64,000 bases of DNA from Pseudomonas sp. JAI120 (GCF_014207255.1 NZ_JACHCZ010000003.1:1-64000); one strand, 5' to 3'; positions 17,594 to 26,845 are shown, numbered from the stretch's first letter. Translations and numbers: made by a program. The notes: generated by a model from the letters alone, not told the origin.

Positions 17594-18264
17594 GGACGCG
17601 CCAGCGCCAGTTCGGCGCGCATCTTGGCGATGACTTCCTGATAGTCCGGGGCGTTGAAGATCGCCGAGCCGGCCACGAAGGTGTCGGCACCGGCAGCCGC
17701 GATTTCACGGATATTGTTGACGTTGACCCCACCGTCGATTTCCAGGCGGATGTCGCGGCCGGACGCATCGATCAGCGCACGGGCTTCGCGCAGCTTGTCG
17801 AGGGTGCCGGGGATGAACTTCTGCCCGCCGAAGCCTGGGTTGACGCTCATCAGCAGCACCATGTCGACCTTGTCCATCACGTACTTGAGCACGTCCAGCG
17901 GGGTGGCCGGGTTGAACACCAGGCCGGCCTTGCAACCGCCTTCACGGATCAGTTGCAAGGTGCGGTCGACGTGCAGCGAGGCTTCCGGGTGGAAGGTGAT
18001 GTAGGTCGCGCCGGCTTCAACGAAGTCACCGATGATGCGATCCACCGGGCTGACCATCAGGTGCGCATCGATCGGCGCGGTGACGCCGTACTTGCGCAGC
18101 GCCGCGCAGACCATCGGGCCGATGGTCAGGTTGGGCACGTAGTGGTTGTCCATGACATCGAAGTGCACGAAGTCGGCACCGGCGGCCAACACCTTGTCCA
18201 CTTCCTCACCCAGGCGGGCGAAATCGGCGGAGAGAATCGATGGAGCAATAACGAAGGGCTGCAT
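17590..18264 (-). CDS. rpe: Ribulose-phosphate 3-epimerase
   Basis: Interconverts ribulose-5-P and xylulose-5-P in the pentose phosphate pathway. The start at 18264 gives 224 residues beginning MQPFVIAPSILSADF, with AAGG-type SD AAAGGTG 8 nt upstream; the frame is open to 18330 but those residues are unrelated. Metal and catalytic segments HFDVMDNHYVPN, IDAHLMVSPVD, SVNPGFGGQKFIP and LEIDGGVN are intact. First gene of the rpe-gph-trpE-trpGDC run; a TACAAT -10-like hexamer lies at 18301-18306. Confidence 0.96.
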   Translation of the reverse strand: MQPFVIAPSILSADFARLGEEVDKVLAAGADFVHFDVMDNHYVPNLTIGPMVCAALRKYGVTAPIDAHLMVSPVDRIIGDFVEAGATYITFHPEASLHVDRTLQLIREGGCKAGLVFNPATPLDVLKYVMDKVDMVLLMSVNPGFGGQKFIPGTLDKLREARALIDASGRDIRLEIDGGVNVNNIREIAAAGADTFVAGSAIFNAPDYQEVIAKMRAELALARP

Positions 18265-18348
18265 GACGCACCTTTTTTGAGCTAAATCACGATGGCGCGC
18301 ATTGTATACCTCATGCTTTGCCCTGCGCACCGTGACCTAACTCAACGG

Positions 18349-19497
18349 CTAGTACGCCGCCCGATAGATTTTCTCGATATCGGCCGCGCTGAGCTTGCGC
18401 GGGTTGTTACGCATCAAGCGCTCGATACCCGCCGCTTCCGTGGCCATCGCCGGGATGGCGTCCTCGGGAACCCCGAAACTGCGCAGGCCGGAAGGAATCT
18501 CCACGGCGGCACACAATCGCGTCATCGCCTCGACGGCCTGGTCGGCGGCATCGTTGACACTCAGGCCGCTGACATTCACGCCCATGGCCTGGGCGATGTC
18601 CTGCATGCGCTCGACACAGGCCAGTTTGTTCCAGTGCATCACATACGGCAGCAACAGCGCATTGCTCACGCCATGGGCGATATTGAACCGTCCTCCCAGC
18701 GGATACGCCAGCGCATGCACCGCGCCCACCCCGGCATTCCCGAACGCCATGCCAGCCATCAGGCTGGCGGTGGCCATATCATCGCGGGCCTGCAGGTTGG
18801 CCGGGTTGGCGTAGGCTTTGGGCAGCGCCTTGGCGATCAGCTTGATCGCACCGATGGCCAAGGCATCCGTGATCGGCGAGGCGTTCAGGGATAGGTAGGA
18901 CTCAATGGCATGCACCAGCGCATCCACGCCACTGGCGGCGGTGACACTGCGTGGGCAGGTCAGGGTCATTTGCGGGCTGATCAGCGCGACGTCCGGCAGC
19001 AGGTAGTCGCTGACGATGCCTTTCTTCAACTGCGCGACCTTGTCGGAGAGGATCGCCACATTGGTCACTTCCGAGCCGGTACCGGCCGTGGTCGGGATGG
19101 CGATCAGCGGCGGGCCTTTGCGCGGCACCTGGTCGACGCCGAATAAGTCCGCCAGGGCGCCGTGGTAACCGGCATAGGCGGCAACGCTTTTGGCAATATC
19201 GATGGCACTGCCGCCACCCAGGCCGATCAGGCCGTCGTGGCCACCGTCGCGGTACGCCTGCATGCAGTCTTCGACGATGGAGATTTCCGGGTCGGGCAGC
19301 ACGCGGTCGAAAATCTCGTAAGGGCGTTCACCCAGGTGTTCGAGCGCCAGCGCTACCGTGCCGGACTTGACCAGCGCCGCGTCGGTGACAATCAACGGGT
19401 TATCCACATCCAGGCGCGTCAGTTCAGCAGCGAGTTGCTCAATGGCGCCAGCGCCAGTCAGCAGTTTGTGGGCGATCTTGAATGAGGAAGTACTCAT
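18349..19497 (-). CDS. Iron-containing alcohol dehydrogenase
   Basis: Group III metal-dependent dehydrogenase, 382 residues. The nucleotide motif GLGGGSAIDIAKSVA is followed by PTTAGTGSEVTNVAI. The metal ligands are consistent with D in ASGVDALVHAIESYLS and histidines in GAVHALAYPLGG and FNIAHG. Substrate unknown: 1,3-propanediol, ethanol and hydroxy-acid oxidations all occur in the family. It lies downstream of the agt transporter on the same strand but separated by a hairpin, and has its own promoter-like motif (19525-19538). Confidence 0.88.
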   Translation of the reverse strand: MSTSSFKIAHKLLTGAGAIEQLAAELTRLDVDNPLIVTDAALVKSGTVALALEHLGERPYEIFDRVLPDPEISIVEDCMQAYRDGGHDGLIGLGGGSAIDIAKSVAAYAGYHGALADLFGVDQVPRKGPPLIAIPTTAGTGSEVTNVAILSDKVAQLKKGIVSDYLLPDVALISPQMTLTCPRSVTAASGVDALVHAIESYLSLNASPITDALAIGAIKLIAKALPKAYANPANLQARDDMATASLMAGMAFGNAGVGAVHALAYPLGGRFNIAHGVSNALLLPYVMHWNKLACVERMQDIAQAMGVNVSGLSVNDAADQAVEAMTRLCAAVEIPSGLRSFGVPEDAIPAMATEAAGIERLMRNNPRKLSAADIEKIYRAAY

Positions 19498-19524
19498 GTG
19501 CGCGGCCTCTTATCGGTGATGGGC

Positions 19525-19538
19525 TGGCACAAGAGTAG
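19525..19538 (-). promoter_or_regulatory. Promoter-like motif upstream of the iron-type ADH
   Basis: On the minus strand CTACTCTTGTGCCA contains a TACTCT -10-like hexamer 35 bp before the start codon. An almost identical motif sits at the same distance from the ABC transporter ATPase gene (24017-24030). No convincing -35 is seen, so a co-activator or extended discriminator recognition is possible. Confidence 0.45.
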
Positions 19539-19579
19539 CTGACTGGATCGGGTTGTCTTCCATTCAGGCGCTGAATGGT

Positions 19580-19607
19580 CACAGCCCCCCTGTGGGAGGG
19601 GGCTGTG
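19580..19607. terminator. Hairpin at end of the ABC transporter operon
   Basis: The perfect arms CACAGCCCCC and GGGGGCTGTG enclose an 8-nt loop, 8 bp after the last permease stop. It is REP-like (GTGGGAGGGGGCT core) and probably serves as the operon end, although no strong T tract follows. Confidence 0.6.
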
Positions 19608-19614
19608 CTGGGCT

Positions 19615-20439
19615 TTAGACCTGGGCTGTGCGCAGTTTCTCGCTACGCCCACGTAGCCACTCCAGGGTCAGCAACAGCAACACCGAGAAGGCAATCAGCA
19701 AGGTCGCCGCCGCCGCAATCGTCGGACTGAGGTTTTCGCGGATGCCGCTGAACATCTGGCGCGGCAGGGTCGCTTGCTCGGGGCCGGCGAGGAACAGCGT
19801 CACTACTACCTCATCGAACGAGGTGGCGAAGGCAAACAGCGCGCCGGAGATGACCCCCGGTGCAATCAGCGGCAAGGTCACCCGACGAAACGCCGTCAAT
19901 GGCGAGGCGCCCAGGCTGGCGGCGGCCCGTACCAGGTTATGGTTGAAACCCTGCAGGGTCGCAGACACGGTGATGATCACAAACGGCACCCCAAGCACGG
20001 CGTGCACCACGATCAGCGAGAAGAAACTGTTGCCCAGGCCCAGCGGCGCAAAAAACAGGTAGCTGGCCACACCGATAATCACCACCGGCACCACCATCGG
20101 CGAAATCACCAGGGCCATCACCAGCGCCTTGCCGGGGAAATTGCCGCGGGTCAGGCCGATCGCCGCCAGGGTGCCGAACACCATGGCCAGCACCGTGGCC
20201 GCCGGGGCGACGATGATGCTGTTCTTCAACGCACGCATCCATTCCGCCGAGGCGAAGAAATCCTGGTACCAGTGCAGCGAGAAACCTTGCAACGGATACA
20301 CCAGGAAACTGCCGCTGTTGAACGACAGCGGGATGATGACCAGCACAGGCAATATCAGGAACAACAGGATCAAGCCGCAGAGGATCCGCAAGCTGTAGAA
20401 CCACACCCGTTCTACTGGTGACATATAAGGGCTCAGCAT
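19615..20439 (-). CDS. agtD: ABC transporter permease, PotC/AgtD-like
   Basis: Inner-membrane permease of a polyamine/amino-acid type importer, 274 residues with six predicted helices. The EAA loop RAAASLGASPLTAFRRVTLPL contacts the ATPase. It is the fourth gene in the order ATPase, binding protein, long permease, short permease. This is the order of the P. aeruginosa agtABCD operon for 4-aminobutyrate and 5-aminovalerate (established for that species), and the neighbouring kinase/regulator pair matches agtSR. Substrate is inferred from synteny. Confidence 0.85.
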   Translation of the reverse strand: MLSPYMSPVERVWFYSLRILCGLILLFLILPVLVIIPLSFNSGSFLVYPLQGFSLHWYQDFFASAEWMRALKNSIIVAPAATVLAMVFGTLAAIGLTRGNFPGKALVMALVISPMVVPVVIIGVASYLFFAPLGLGNSFFSLIVVHAVLGVPFVIITVSATLQGFNHNLVRAAASLGASPLTAFRRVTLPLIAPGVISGALFAFATSFDEVVVTLFLAGPEQATLPRQMFSGIRENLSPTIAAAATLLIAFSVLLLLTLEWLRGRSEKLRTAQV

Positions 20440-20451
20440 CGCAAGGTCTCC

Positions 20452-21699
20452 TCAGCTCAGGCGCAGGCGGCTGGCGCCCACCAGCCAGTTGTAGATCAGG
20501 TACAGCACCACGGTCGCCAGCAGCAGCAAACCGCCCAACGCCGTCGCCATACCCCAGTTGATGCTGGTGTTGGTGTAGAAAGCCACGAAGTAGCTGACCA
20601 TCTGGTCGTTCGGGCTGCCCAGCAGCGCCGGGGTGATGTAGTAACCAATGGCCAGGATGAACACCAACAGGCAGCCGGCGCCGACACCGGCATACGTCTG
20701 AGGGAAGTACACGCGCCAGAAGCTGGCGAACGGGTGACAGCCCAGGGAGATGGCCGCACGCATGTAAGTGGGCGAGATGCCTTTCATTACGCTGTAGATC
20801 GGCAAAATCATGAACGGCAGCAGGATATGCACCATGGAGATGTAGACCCCGGTGCGGTTGAACACCAGCTCCAGGGGTTTGTCGATCAGGCCGATGCCCA
20901 TCAGCGCGCTGTTGATCAGCCCGCCGGATTGCAGCAGCACGATCCACGCCGCCACACGCACCAGGATCGAGGTCCAGAACGGCAGCAGCACCAGAATCAT
21001 CAGCAGGTTACTTTTGCGCGCCGGCAGGTTAGCCAGCAAATACGCCAGCGGATAAGCCAGTAACAGGCAGATGGTGGTGATCACCAGGCCCATCCAGAAG
21101 GTGCGGGCGAAGATGTCCAGGTAGATCGCCTGGTCCGGGGTGGCCGGGGCCACTTCACCAAGGTCGTCGATGCGGTGATCGACGGCCGCCAGCAGGTAGA
21201 ACGGTGTCAGGCTGCTGGTATTGCGCCGGATCGCCTGCCAGTACGCCGGGTCGCCCCAGCGTTCGTCGAGGTTTTCCAGCGCTGCTTTATAAGAGGCAGG
21301 CGCTTCGGTAAACGGCAGCGCCCGCGCGGTTTTGGTCAGCAGGCTGCGATAGCCGGCCAGTTCCATGTTCAAGCGTTTGGACAGATCGCCCAGGGTCTGG
21401 TTTTTGCGCGCCTCGCCCAGGTCCTCACTCAGAGCCTGATACACCGGTTCACCCGGCAGACCACGACCGTCCCAGGCCGTCACCGCCACCACGGTGCGCG
21501 GCAGACCGCCCACCACTTCCGGGTTGCCGACGCTTTTAAACAGCAGCGCAACAATCGGCACCAGGAACACCAGCAGCAAAAACAGCACCAGCGGCGCAAT
21601 CAAGGCCTGGGCCTTCCAGCGATTGAGCCGCTCGGCACGCGCCAGGCGCTGCTTGAGGGTGGGGCTGTTGACCTCGTTCGAGGGAACGGCGATGGCCAT
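20452..21699 (-). CDS. agtC: ABC transporter permease, PotB/AgtC-like
   Basis: First permease of the importer, 415 residues from MAIAVPSNEVNSP; an ORF start at 21744 would add 15 unrelated residues. After one N-terminal helix there is a periplasmic insert of about 150 residues (from about 65 to 220), common in this PotB subgroup. The remaining five helices and the EAA loop MRAAISLGCHPFASFWRVYFP follow. The next permease starts 13 nt after its stop. Confidence 0.85.
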   Translation of the reverse strand: MAIAVPSNEVNSPTLKQRLARAERLNRWKAQALIAPLVLFLLLVFLVPIVALLFKSVGNPEVVGGLPRTVVAVTAWDGRGLPGEPVYQALSEDLGEARKNQTLGDLSKRLNMELAGYRSLLTKTARALPFTEAPASYKAALENLDERWGDPAYWQAIRRNTSSLTPFYLLAAVDHRIDDLGEVAPATPDQAIYLDIFARTFWMGLVITTICLLLAYPLAYLLANLPARKSNLLMILVLLPFWTSILVRVAAWIVLLQSGGLINSALMGIGLIDKPLELVFNRTGVYISMVHILLPFMILPIYSVMKGISPTYMRAAISLGCHPFASFWRVYFPQTYAGVGAGCLLVFILAIGYYITPALLGSPNDQMVSYFVAFYTNTSINWGMATALGGLLLLATVVLYLIYNWLVGASRLRLS

Positions 21700-21750
21700 G
21701 GCTGACTCCGAAACTTGAAAATGAATGCAATCTTTCACACGCAAGAAATC

Positions 21751-21780
21751 CCCTGTGGGAGGAGGTGGCCCCCCACAGGG
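21751..21780 (-). terminator. Intercistronic hairpin between binding protein and permease genes
   Basis: A 9-bp stem CCCTGTGGG/CCCACAGGG with a GC-rich loop sits 11 bp beyond the binding-protein stop and 52 bp before the permease start. There is no T run. Hairpins at this position commonly stabilise the binding-protein mRNA or cause partial termination, so that more binding protein than permease is made (inference). Confidence 0.6.
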
Positions 21781-21790
21781 TTATGCGGTG

Positions 21791-22831
21791 TTACTTGGCA
21801 GCCCAGGAGTTGAAGCGCTGCTCCAGTTGCTCGCCGTTATCGGCCCAGAAGCTCACATCGATCTGTACCTGATTGGCGATGTTCTCTGGCGTAGTCGGCA
21901 TATCCTTGAGGATGTCCTTGGCCAGCAGCGGGACGGCTTGGGTGTTGGCCGGCCCGTAGGCGATGTTTTCCGAGTAGGTCTTCTGCTGCTGCGGCTGCAC
22001 CGAGAAGGCGATGAATTTCTTCGCCGCTTCGGCACGGTCCTTGGCCAGGCCTTTAGGGATGGCCCAAGCGTCGAAGTCGTAAATGCCGCCGTTCCACACC
22101 ACTTTCAGGTTGCTTTCTTTTTGCACGGCGGCGATGCGGCCGTTGTAGGCCGAGCTCATCACCACGTCACCCGAGGCAAGGTATTGCGGCGGTTGTGCGC
22201 CGGCTTCCCACCATTGGATCGACGGCTTGAGTTCGTCGAGCTTCTTGAACGCACGGTCCTGGCCATCTTTGCCGGCCAGCACTTTGTACACGTCCTTCGG
22301 CGCCACGCCGTCGGCCATCAAGGCGAATTCCAGGGTGTACTTGGCGCCCTTGCGCAGGCCGCGCTTGCCCGGGAATTTCTTGGTGTCCCAGAAATCCGCC
22401 CAACTGGTTGGCGCAGAAGCCAGTTTGTCCGCGTTGTAGGCCAGAACGGTCGACCATACGAAGAAGCCCACGCCGCACGGCTGAATCGCACCCTTCACAT
22501 AGTCGGCGCTGTTACCGAACAGTTTCGGGTCCAGCGGCTCGAACATGTCTTCGTCACAGCCGCGGGACAATTCCGGCGATTCCACTTCCACCAAGTCCCA
22601 GGACACGCTCTTGGTGTCGACCATGGCTTTGACCTTGGCCATCTCACCGTTGTACTCACCGGCGATAATCTTGCCGTTGCCCGCGCTTTCCCACGGTGCA
22701 TAGAAAGCCTTGACCTGTGCAGCCTTGTTCGCGCCACCAAAGGATACGACGGTCAGGTCCGGACCGGCCATGGCCTGTGTCGCGCCCATCAAGCTCAGGG
22801 CCAGGACGGAATATTTCAGGGATCTCAACAT
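21791..22831 (-). CDS. agtB: Periplasmic binding protein, PotD/AgtB-like
   Basis: Extracytoplasmic solute-binding protein of the polyamine-type importer, 346 residues. The start at 22831 gives MLRSLKYSVLALSLMGATQ with a clean signal peptide cleaved near AMAG; GGAGAG lies 9 nt upstream. The mature protein has the SBP_bac_8-type core (EYNGEMAKVKAMVDTKSVSW, SSAYNGRIAA). In P. aeruginosa the syntenic protein binds 4-aminobutyrate and 5-aminovalerate. A hairpin separates it from the permeases. Confidence 0.87.
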   Translation of the reverse strand: MLRSLKYSVLALSLMGATQAMAGPDLTVVSFGGANKAAQVKAFYAPWESAGNGKIIAGEYNGEMAKVKAMVDTKSVSWDLVEVESPELSRGCDEDMFEPLDPKLFGNSADYVKGAIQPCGVGFFVWSTVLAYNADKLASAPTSWADFWDTKKFPGKRGLRKGAKYTLEFALMADGVAPKDVYKVLAGKDGQDRAFKKLDELKPSIQWWEAGAQPPQYLASGDVVMSSAYNGRIAAVQKESNLKVVWNGGIYDFDAWAIPKGLAKDRAEAAKKFIAFSVQPQQQKTYSENIAYGPANTQAVPLLAKDILKDMPTTPENIANQVQIDVSFWADNGEQLEQRFNSWAAK

Positions 22832-22875
22832 TGTTGTTCTCTCCACGTGCAGGGTTGGTGAAGCCATGGGGGCGA

Positions 22876-23988
22876 TCAATTCGCCTCTAGAAGTGGGTCG
22901 AGTGCGCGAACGTGCTCGACTTGCCAGCCAATCGGTACCACGTCGCCGACCGTCAGGGCCGGGTCCAGCTCGGCGATCGGTTGTTTCACAAAAAAATCGG
23001 CCTTGCCGCAGACTTCCAGGCGCACACGCACGTGGTCGCCCAGGTAGATAAATTCCGCCACCCGTCCGGAGAAACGGTTGACGCAGCTTTCGCTGGAGCC
23101 ATTGAGGCTGACACGCTCGGGGCGCACCGACAGGGTCACCGGGCCGCCGATCTGGCCGACGTTCACCGCCAGCGCCTCGACCCTCTCGCCGCGCGCCAGC
23201 TCTACCACGCAGCGCTCGCCGGTATGGCTGTGCAGGCGGCCATTGAGGCGGTTGTTTTCACCGATGAAGTTGGCGACGAAGGTGTTTTTCGGCTCTTCAT
23301 ACAATGTGCGCGGCGCGGCGATCTGCTGGATCTCGCCCTGATGGAACACGGCCACACGGTCGGACATGGTCAAGGCTTCGCCCTGGTCGTGGGTCACGTA
23401 CACCACGGTCACGCCGAGGCGCTGGTGCAGGTGCTTGATCTCCATCTGCATGTGTTCGCGCAATTGCTTGTCGAGGGCGCCGAGGGGTTCGTCCATCAGC
23501 ACCAACTGCGGCTCGAACACCAGTGCCCGGGCCAAGGCCACACGCTGCTGCTGGCCGCCGGACAGTTGCGCCGGATAGCGCTGGGCGAAGGCGTCGAGCT
23601 GGACCATGCTCAGCACGCGTTTGACCCGCTCGCTGATATCGGTCTTGCTCAAGCCCCGCACCGACAGCGGGAACGCGAGGTTCTCGGCAACCGTCATGTG
23701 CGGGAACAGTGCGTAGTTCTGGAACACCATGCCGATGTCGCGCTTGTGCGGCGGCACGTTGTTGATCGAGCGCCCGGCCAGCTGGATTTCGCCGGCGGTC
23801 GGCGTTTCGAAGCCAGCCAGCATCATCAGGCTGGTGGTCTTGCCCGAACCGGAAGGCCCGAGCAAGGTGAGGAACTCGCCCTTGCGAATCTCCAGGTTGA
23901 GGTCTTTGACGATCAGGTTCTCGCCGTCGTAGCTCTTCTGCACGCCACGAAAGCTGACCAGCACATCATTTGAATCCGCCTCGCTCAT
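22876..23988 (-). CDS. agtA: ABC transporter ATPase, PotA/AgtA-like
   Basis: Energy-coupling ATPase of the importer, 370 residues. Walker A GPSGSGKTT, Q-loop VFQNYALFPHMT, signature LSGGQQQRVALARAL, Walker B LVLMDEPLGALD and the H-loop YVTHDQGEALT are intact, followed by a C-terminal TOBE regulatory domain. The start at 23988 has AAAGGTG upstream. First gene of the four-gene operon; in P. aeruginosa the equivalent operon is activated by AgtSR, encoded just upstream here as well. Confidence 0.9.
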   Translation of the reverse strand: MSEADSNDVLVSFRGVQKSYDGENLIVKDLNLEIRKGEFLTLLGPSGSGKTTSLMMLAGFETPTAGEIQLAGRSINNVPPHKRDIGMVFQNYALFPHMTVAENLAFPLSVRGLSKTDISERVKRVLSMVQLDAFAQRYPAQLSGGQQQRVALARALVFEPQLVLMDEPLGALDKQLREHMQMEIKHLHQRLGVTVVYVTHDQGEALTMSDRVAVFHQGEIQQIAAPRTLYEEPKNTFVANFIGENNRLNGRLHSHTGERCVVELARGERVEALAVNVGQIGGPVTLSVRPERVSLNGSSESCVNRFSGRVAEFIYLGDHVRVRLEVCGKADFFVKQPIAELDPALTVGDVVPIGWQVEHVRALDPLLEAN

Positions 23989-24016
23989 ACCCGCACCTTT
24001 GTGTTTTGGACTGCTG

Positions 24017-24060
24017 TGGCACAAGCGTAGTCCAGGCGCGAGCCCCCGAAAATCGGGGGC
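24017..24060 (-). promoter_or_regulatory. Putative agtA promoter with adjacent hairpin
   Basis: On the minus strand CTACGCTTGTGCCA (24017-24030) holds a TACGCT -10-like hexamer 36 bp from the agtA start, matching the motif before the iron-type ADH. Just upstream is a perfect hairpin GCCCCCGA/TCGGGGGC (24042-24060) where a -35 or regulator site would lie. The palindrome could be an AgtR operator or merely a terminator remnant. Confidence 0.45.
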
Positions 24061-24202
24061 CAGGAGAGAATCGCATCAGCCGGATGGAAGGTTTGGGGTA
24101 GGGATCGCCCTACACGGATGGCGGGGATTGAACAGTGCCCCGGCGGCGTACGCCGAGAATGGCTTTACCGGGGCTCAAGGCCTGTCGCAAACAGGCATGG
24201 CG

Positions 24203-24832
24203 TCACAACAGCTTGTGTTCCATCGCGTACTTCACCAGCTCCGCCAGGGACGTGATATTGAGCTTCTGCATCAGCCGCGCTTTGTGAGTGCTGATGGTCT
24301 TGCTGCTCAGCGCCAGTTGCTGGGCGATGTCATTGACGTTGGCGCCCTGGGCCAGGCGCTCGAACACTGAGAATTCACGCTCGGACAGCAGCGAATGCAA
24401 GGGCCTCGAGTCGGTCAGGCCGACCTCGAAGACCATGCGGTCTGCCAGGTCCGGGTCGATGTAGCGCCCGCCGGCCGCGACCTTGCGAATCGCCATCAGC
24501 AGCAGCGCCGGGTCGCTGTCCTTGGTGGCGTAACCAGCCGCGCCCACCTTCAAGGCGCGGGCGGCCATTTGCGCCTCATCGTGCATCGACAGCACCAGGA
24601 TTGCCGGCGGATTGCTCAAGGCGCGAATGCGCGCAATCGCTTCCAGGCCATTGACGCCGGGCATCGAGATGTCCAGCAACACCACCTCGCAAGGCACATG
24701 GCGCAAGGTCTCCAGCAACTGCTCGCCATTACTCGCCTCGCCCACCACCAGCAGGTCTTTGGCCAGGCCGATCAATTGCTTGATGCCTTCACGAACAATG
24801 GTGTGGTCTTCGGCTACCAGTACACGGATCAC
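24203..24832 (-). CDS. agtR: LuxR-type response regulator, AgtR-like
   Basis: NarL/FixJ response regulator, 209 residues. The receiver domain has the acidic pair ED at residues 8-9, phospho-acceptor D54 in VVLLDISMPG, and the conserved Thr/Lys positions. The C-terminal LuxR helix-turn-helix (FERLAQGANVNDIAQQLALS) is typical. It follows the sensor kinase gene by 18 nt and lies upstream of the transporter operon, as agtSR does with agtABCD. Confidence 0.9.
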   Translation of the reverse strand: MIRVLVAEDHTIVREGIKQLIGLAKDLLVVGEASNGEQLLETLRHVPCEVVLLDISMPGVNGLEAIARIRALSNPPAILVLSMHDEAQMAARALKVGAAGYATKDSDPALLLMAIRKVAAGGRYIDPDLADRMVFEVGLTDSRPLHSLLSEREFSVFERLAQGANVNDIAQQLALSSKTISTHKARLMQKLNITSLAELVKYAMEHKLL

Positions 24833-24850
24833 AAGGGCGTCCTCTTATCG

Positions 24851-26845
24851 TTATGCATCCAAAGGCACCGTGACACTCAAGGTGGTGCCCTCGCCCAATT
24901 GACTGTCCAGGCTCAGTTGCCCGCCCATGATCAGCACCCGCTCGCGCATCCCCACCAGGCCAAACGATACCGGGCGCCCCTGGGCCTGGACGAAACCGAC
25001 GCCATCGTCGCTGATGGTCAGCCGCAGGTCGTTGCCTTCCAACGCCAGGGTCAGCTCGACAGTATGCGCCTGGGCATGGCGCATCACATTGGTCAGCGCC
25101 TCTTGCAGGATACGGAACAGGCCGATGGCCTTGGCATCACTCAAGGTCGGCAGGTTATCCGGTACCTGCACCAGGCAGGGGATTTGCGTGCGCGCTTCGA
25201 AACGCCGCGCTTGCCATTCAATCGCCGAGGCAATACCGGCATCGAGAATCGGTGGGCGCTGCGCCGTCGCCACGTCCCGCACCAACTGGAACAGTTGGGC
25301 GATCAGGCGCTTCATGCTGTTCAAGCGCTCGTGCAGGCCAGGATCCAGTTGCGCGTAGGACAGCTCGCACATGGAGGTTTCCAGTTTTAGCACCGTGAGC
25401 ATTTGCCCGAGTTCGTCGTGCACTTCCCGGGCGATGCGGGCCTTTTCTTCCTCGCGCACGGTTTCCAGGTGAGCGGACAACTCGCGCAGTTGCGCTTCAC
25501 TTTGCATCAACGCGGCCAGGGTGCGGCGCAGTTCGGTGACATCGTTCAGGTAGACCACCAGGTACTCGGCCTCGGCAAATCGCAGAAAGCTCAAGGACAC
25601 GTTGGCCGGCAGGATGCTGCCATCGGCGCGCAAACAATCGGTGGCGAAATTCTGCGGCCCCTCTTCGCTGGCCCGTGCGCACTTCCACAGGTTGAGCCAA
25701 CGGTCCATATCCAGGGTCGGGTCGAGGTCGACCAGCGGTCGTTCGATCAGTGCGCCGGGCTCGTAACCGAGCATGCTTTCGGCCGCACGATTGGCGTAGC
25801 GCACATGGCTATCCCAATTGACCCACAGGATGCCGACGGTGCTTTGGTCGATGGAAAACTGCGTCAAGCGCAGCGCTTCGGCACCGGCGGCACGGGCCGC
25901 GCTTTCTTCGCGGGCAGCCAGCAGGTCATGCTCCAGCACGCGTTGCTGGCGGCGCAGCCAGAACACCACGGCCAGGCTGGCGAGCAGAAACAGGCCGAGG
26001 AGCAGGCTGAGGTTCTGCCAAAGGCCCTTGGATTCGGATAAACGTGGATATTTGGGTTGCAGCCAGCGACTGTGCAGTTGATCCAGGTCGCGGGCCGGGA
26101 TGGCGCTCAGGGCACTTTCCATGATGCTGGCCAGTTCAGGCCAATCCCGGCGAGTAGCCACCCGCAGCAATTGCGGCAGGCCGATGTCCCCCACCACCGC
26201 CAGCCCGCTGAACTCCGCCTCTGCGGACAAGCGGCTTAATTGCGCTTCATCCACAACGGCATAACGCGCCTGCTGGCTGACCAACAATTGCAAGGCCTGG
26301 CGCTCCATGGGCACGCCTTGCAGATTGAGGCCGGGGTAGGTACTGCGCAGGTAATCGGCCACGGCGCTGGGCATGCGCACGGCAACACGGGATTGATCGT
26401 CGAGCTTCTCCAGGTCCACGGCACCACCGCCCTCGCGAATGCCGACAATATGTTGAGGCACACGCATATACGGGTCGGTGAACTGCCACAGGCGCAAACC
26501 GGCCGGGGTTTGCTGCAGGCCAGGGGCAATGTCCACCTCGTCATCGCGTACGGCCGCCTCCAACTGCTCCTGATCAGGGAAGTTGCGCCAGGTCAGCTCG
26601 ATATTCAGCGCCTTGGCCAGCCACTGCATCAATTCGACATTCGCCCCGGACAAGCGCTGCAGACGCCGGTCGTATTGCGCGTAAGGCGCCTGCAACACCA
26701 CGCCCACCCGCAACTCCGGGTGCCGGGCCAGCCATTCGCGCTGCTGCGCATTAAGCTGCGCCTGCGGTGCGGCAGGCGCGGGGGAAGCGTTTGCCATCAA
26801 GGCAAGGCACAAACAGCCGATAACCAGCAGACAGCGAAAACCCAT
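24851..26845 (-). CDS. agtS: Hybrid-input sensor histidine kinase, AgtS-like
   Basis: Membrane sensor of 664 residues. Order: signal peptide (1-25), a periplasmic SBP_bac_3 ligand-binding module (about 40-270) resembling amino-acid binding proteins, one transmembrane helix (about 278-298), a PAS domain (about 335-450), then a HisKA_3 segment with phospho-acceptor H476 in REVHDELGQML. A HATPase domain with NVMRHAQAHTVE and DDGVGF closes the protein. A covalently attached binding-protein domain lets it sense an amino compound directly, consistent with control of the adjacent importer. Its partner is agtR. Confidence 0.9.
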   Translation of the reverse strand: MGFRCLLVIGCLCLALMANASPAPAAPQAQLNAQQREWLARHPELRVGVVLQAPYAQYDRRLQRLSGANVELMQWLAKALNIELTWRNFPDQEQLEAAVRDDEVDIAPGLQQTPAGLRLWQFTDPYMRVPQHIVGIREGGGAVDLEKLDDQSRVAVRMPSAVADYLRSTYPGLNLQGVPMERQALQLLVSQQARYAVVDEAQLSRLSAEAEFSGLAVVGDIGLPQLLRVATRRDWPELASIMESALSAIPARDLDQLHSRWLQPKYPRLSESKGLWQNLSLLLGLFLLASLAVVFWLRRQQRVLEHDLLAAREESAARAAGAEALRLTQFSIDQSTVGILWVNWDSHVRYANRAAESMLGYEPGALIERPLVDLDPTLDMDRWLNLWKCARASEEGPQNFATDCLRADGSILPANVSLSFLRFAEAEYLVVYLNDVTELRRTLAALMQSEAQLRELSAHLETVREEEKARIAREVHDELGQMLTVLKLETSMCELSYAQLDPGLHERLNSMKRLIAQLFQLVRDVATAQRPPILDAGIASAIEWQARRFEARTQIPCLVQVPDNLPTLSDAKAIGLFRILQEALTNVMRHAQAHTVELTLALEGNDLRLTISDDGVGFVQAQGRPVSFGLVGMRERVLIMGGQLSLDSQLGEGTTLSVTVPLDA

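Noticed and set aside
22912..23973. Plus-strand frame of 353 codons opposite the ATPase gene.
   Set aside because: His- and Ala-rich antisense shadow of agtA, with no SD or family motif.
24017..24030. TGGCAC as half of a sigma-54 promoter.
   Set aside because: On the plus strand there is no TTGC at the right spacing, and it would point away from the transporter genes.
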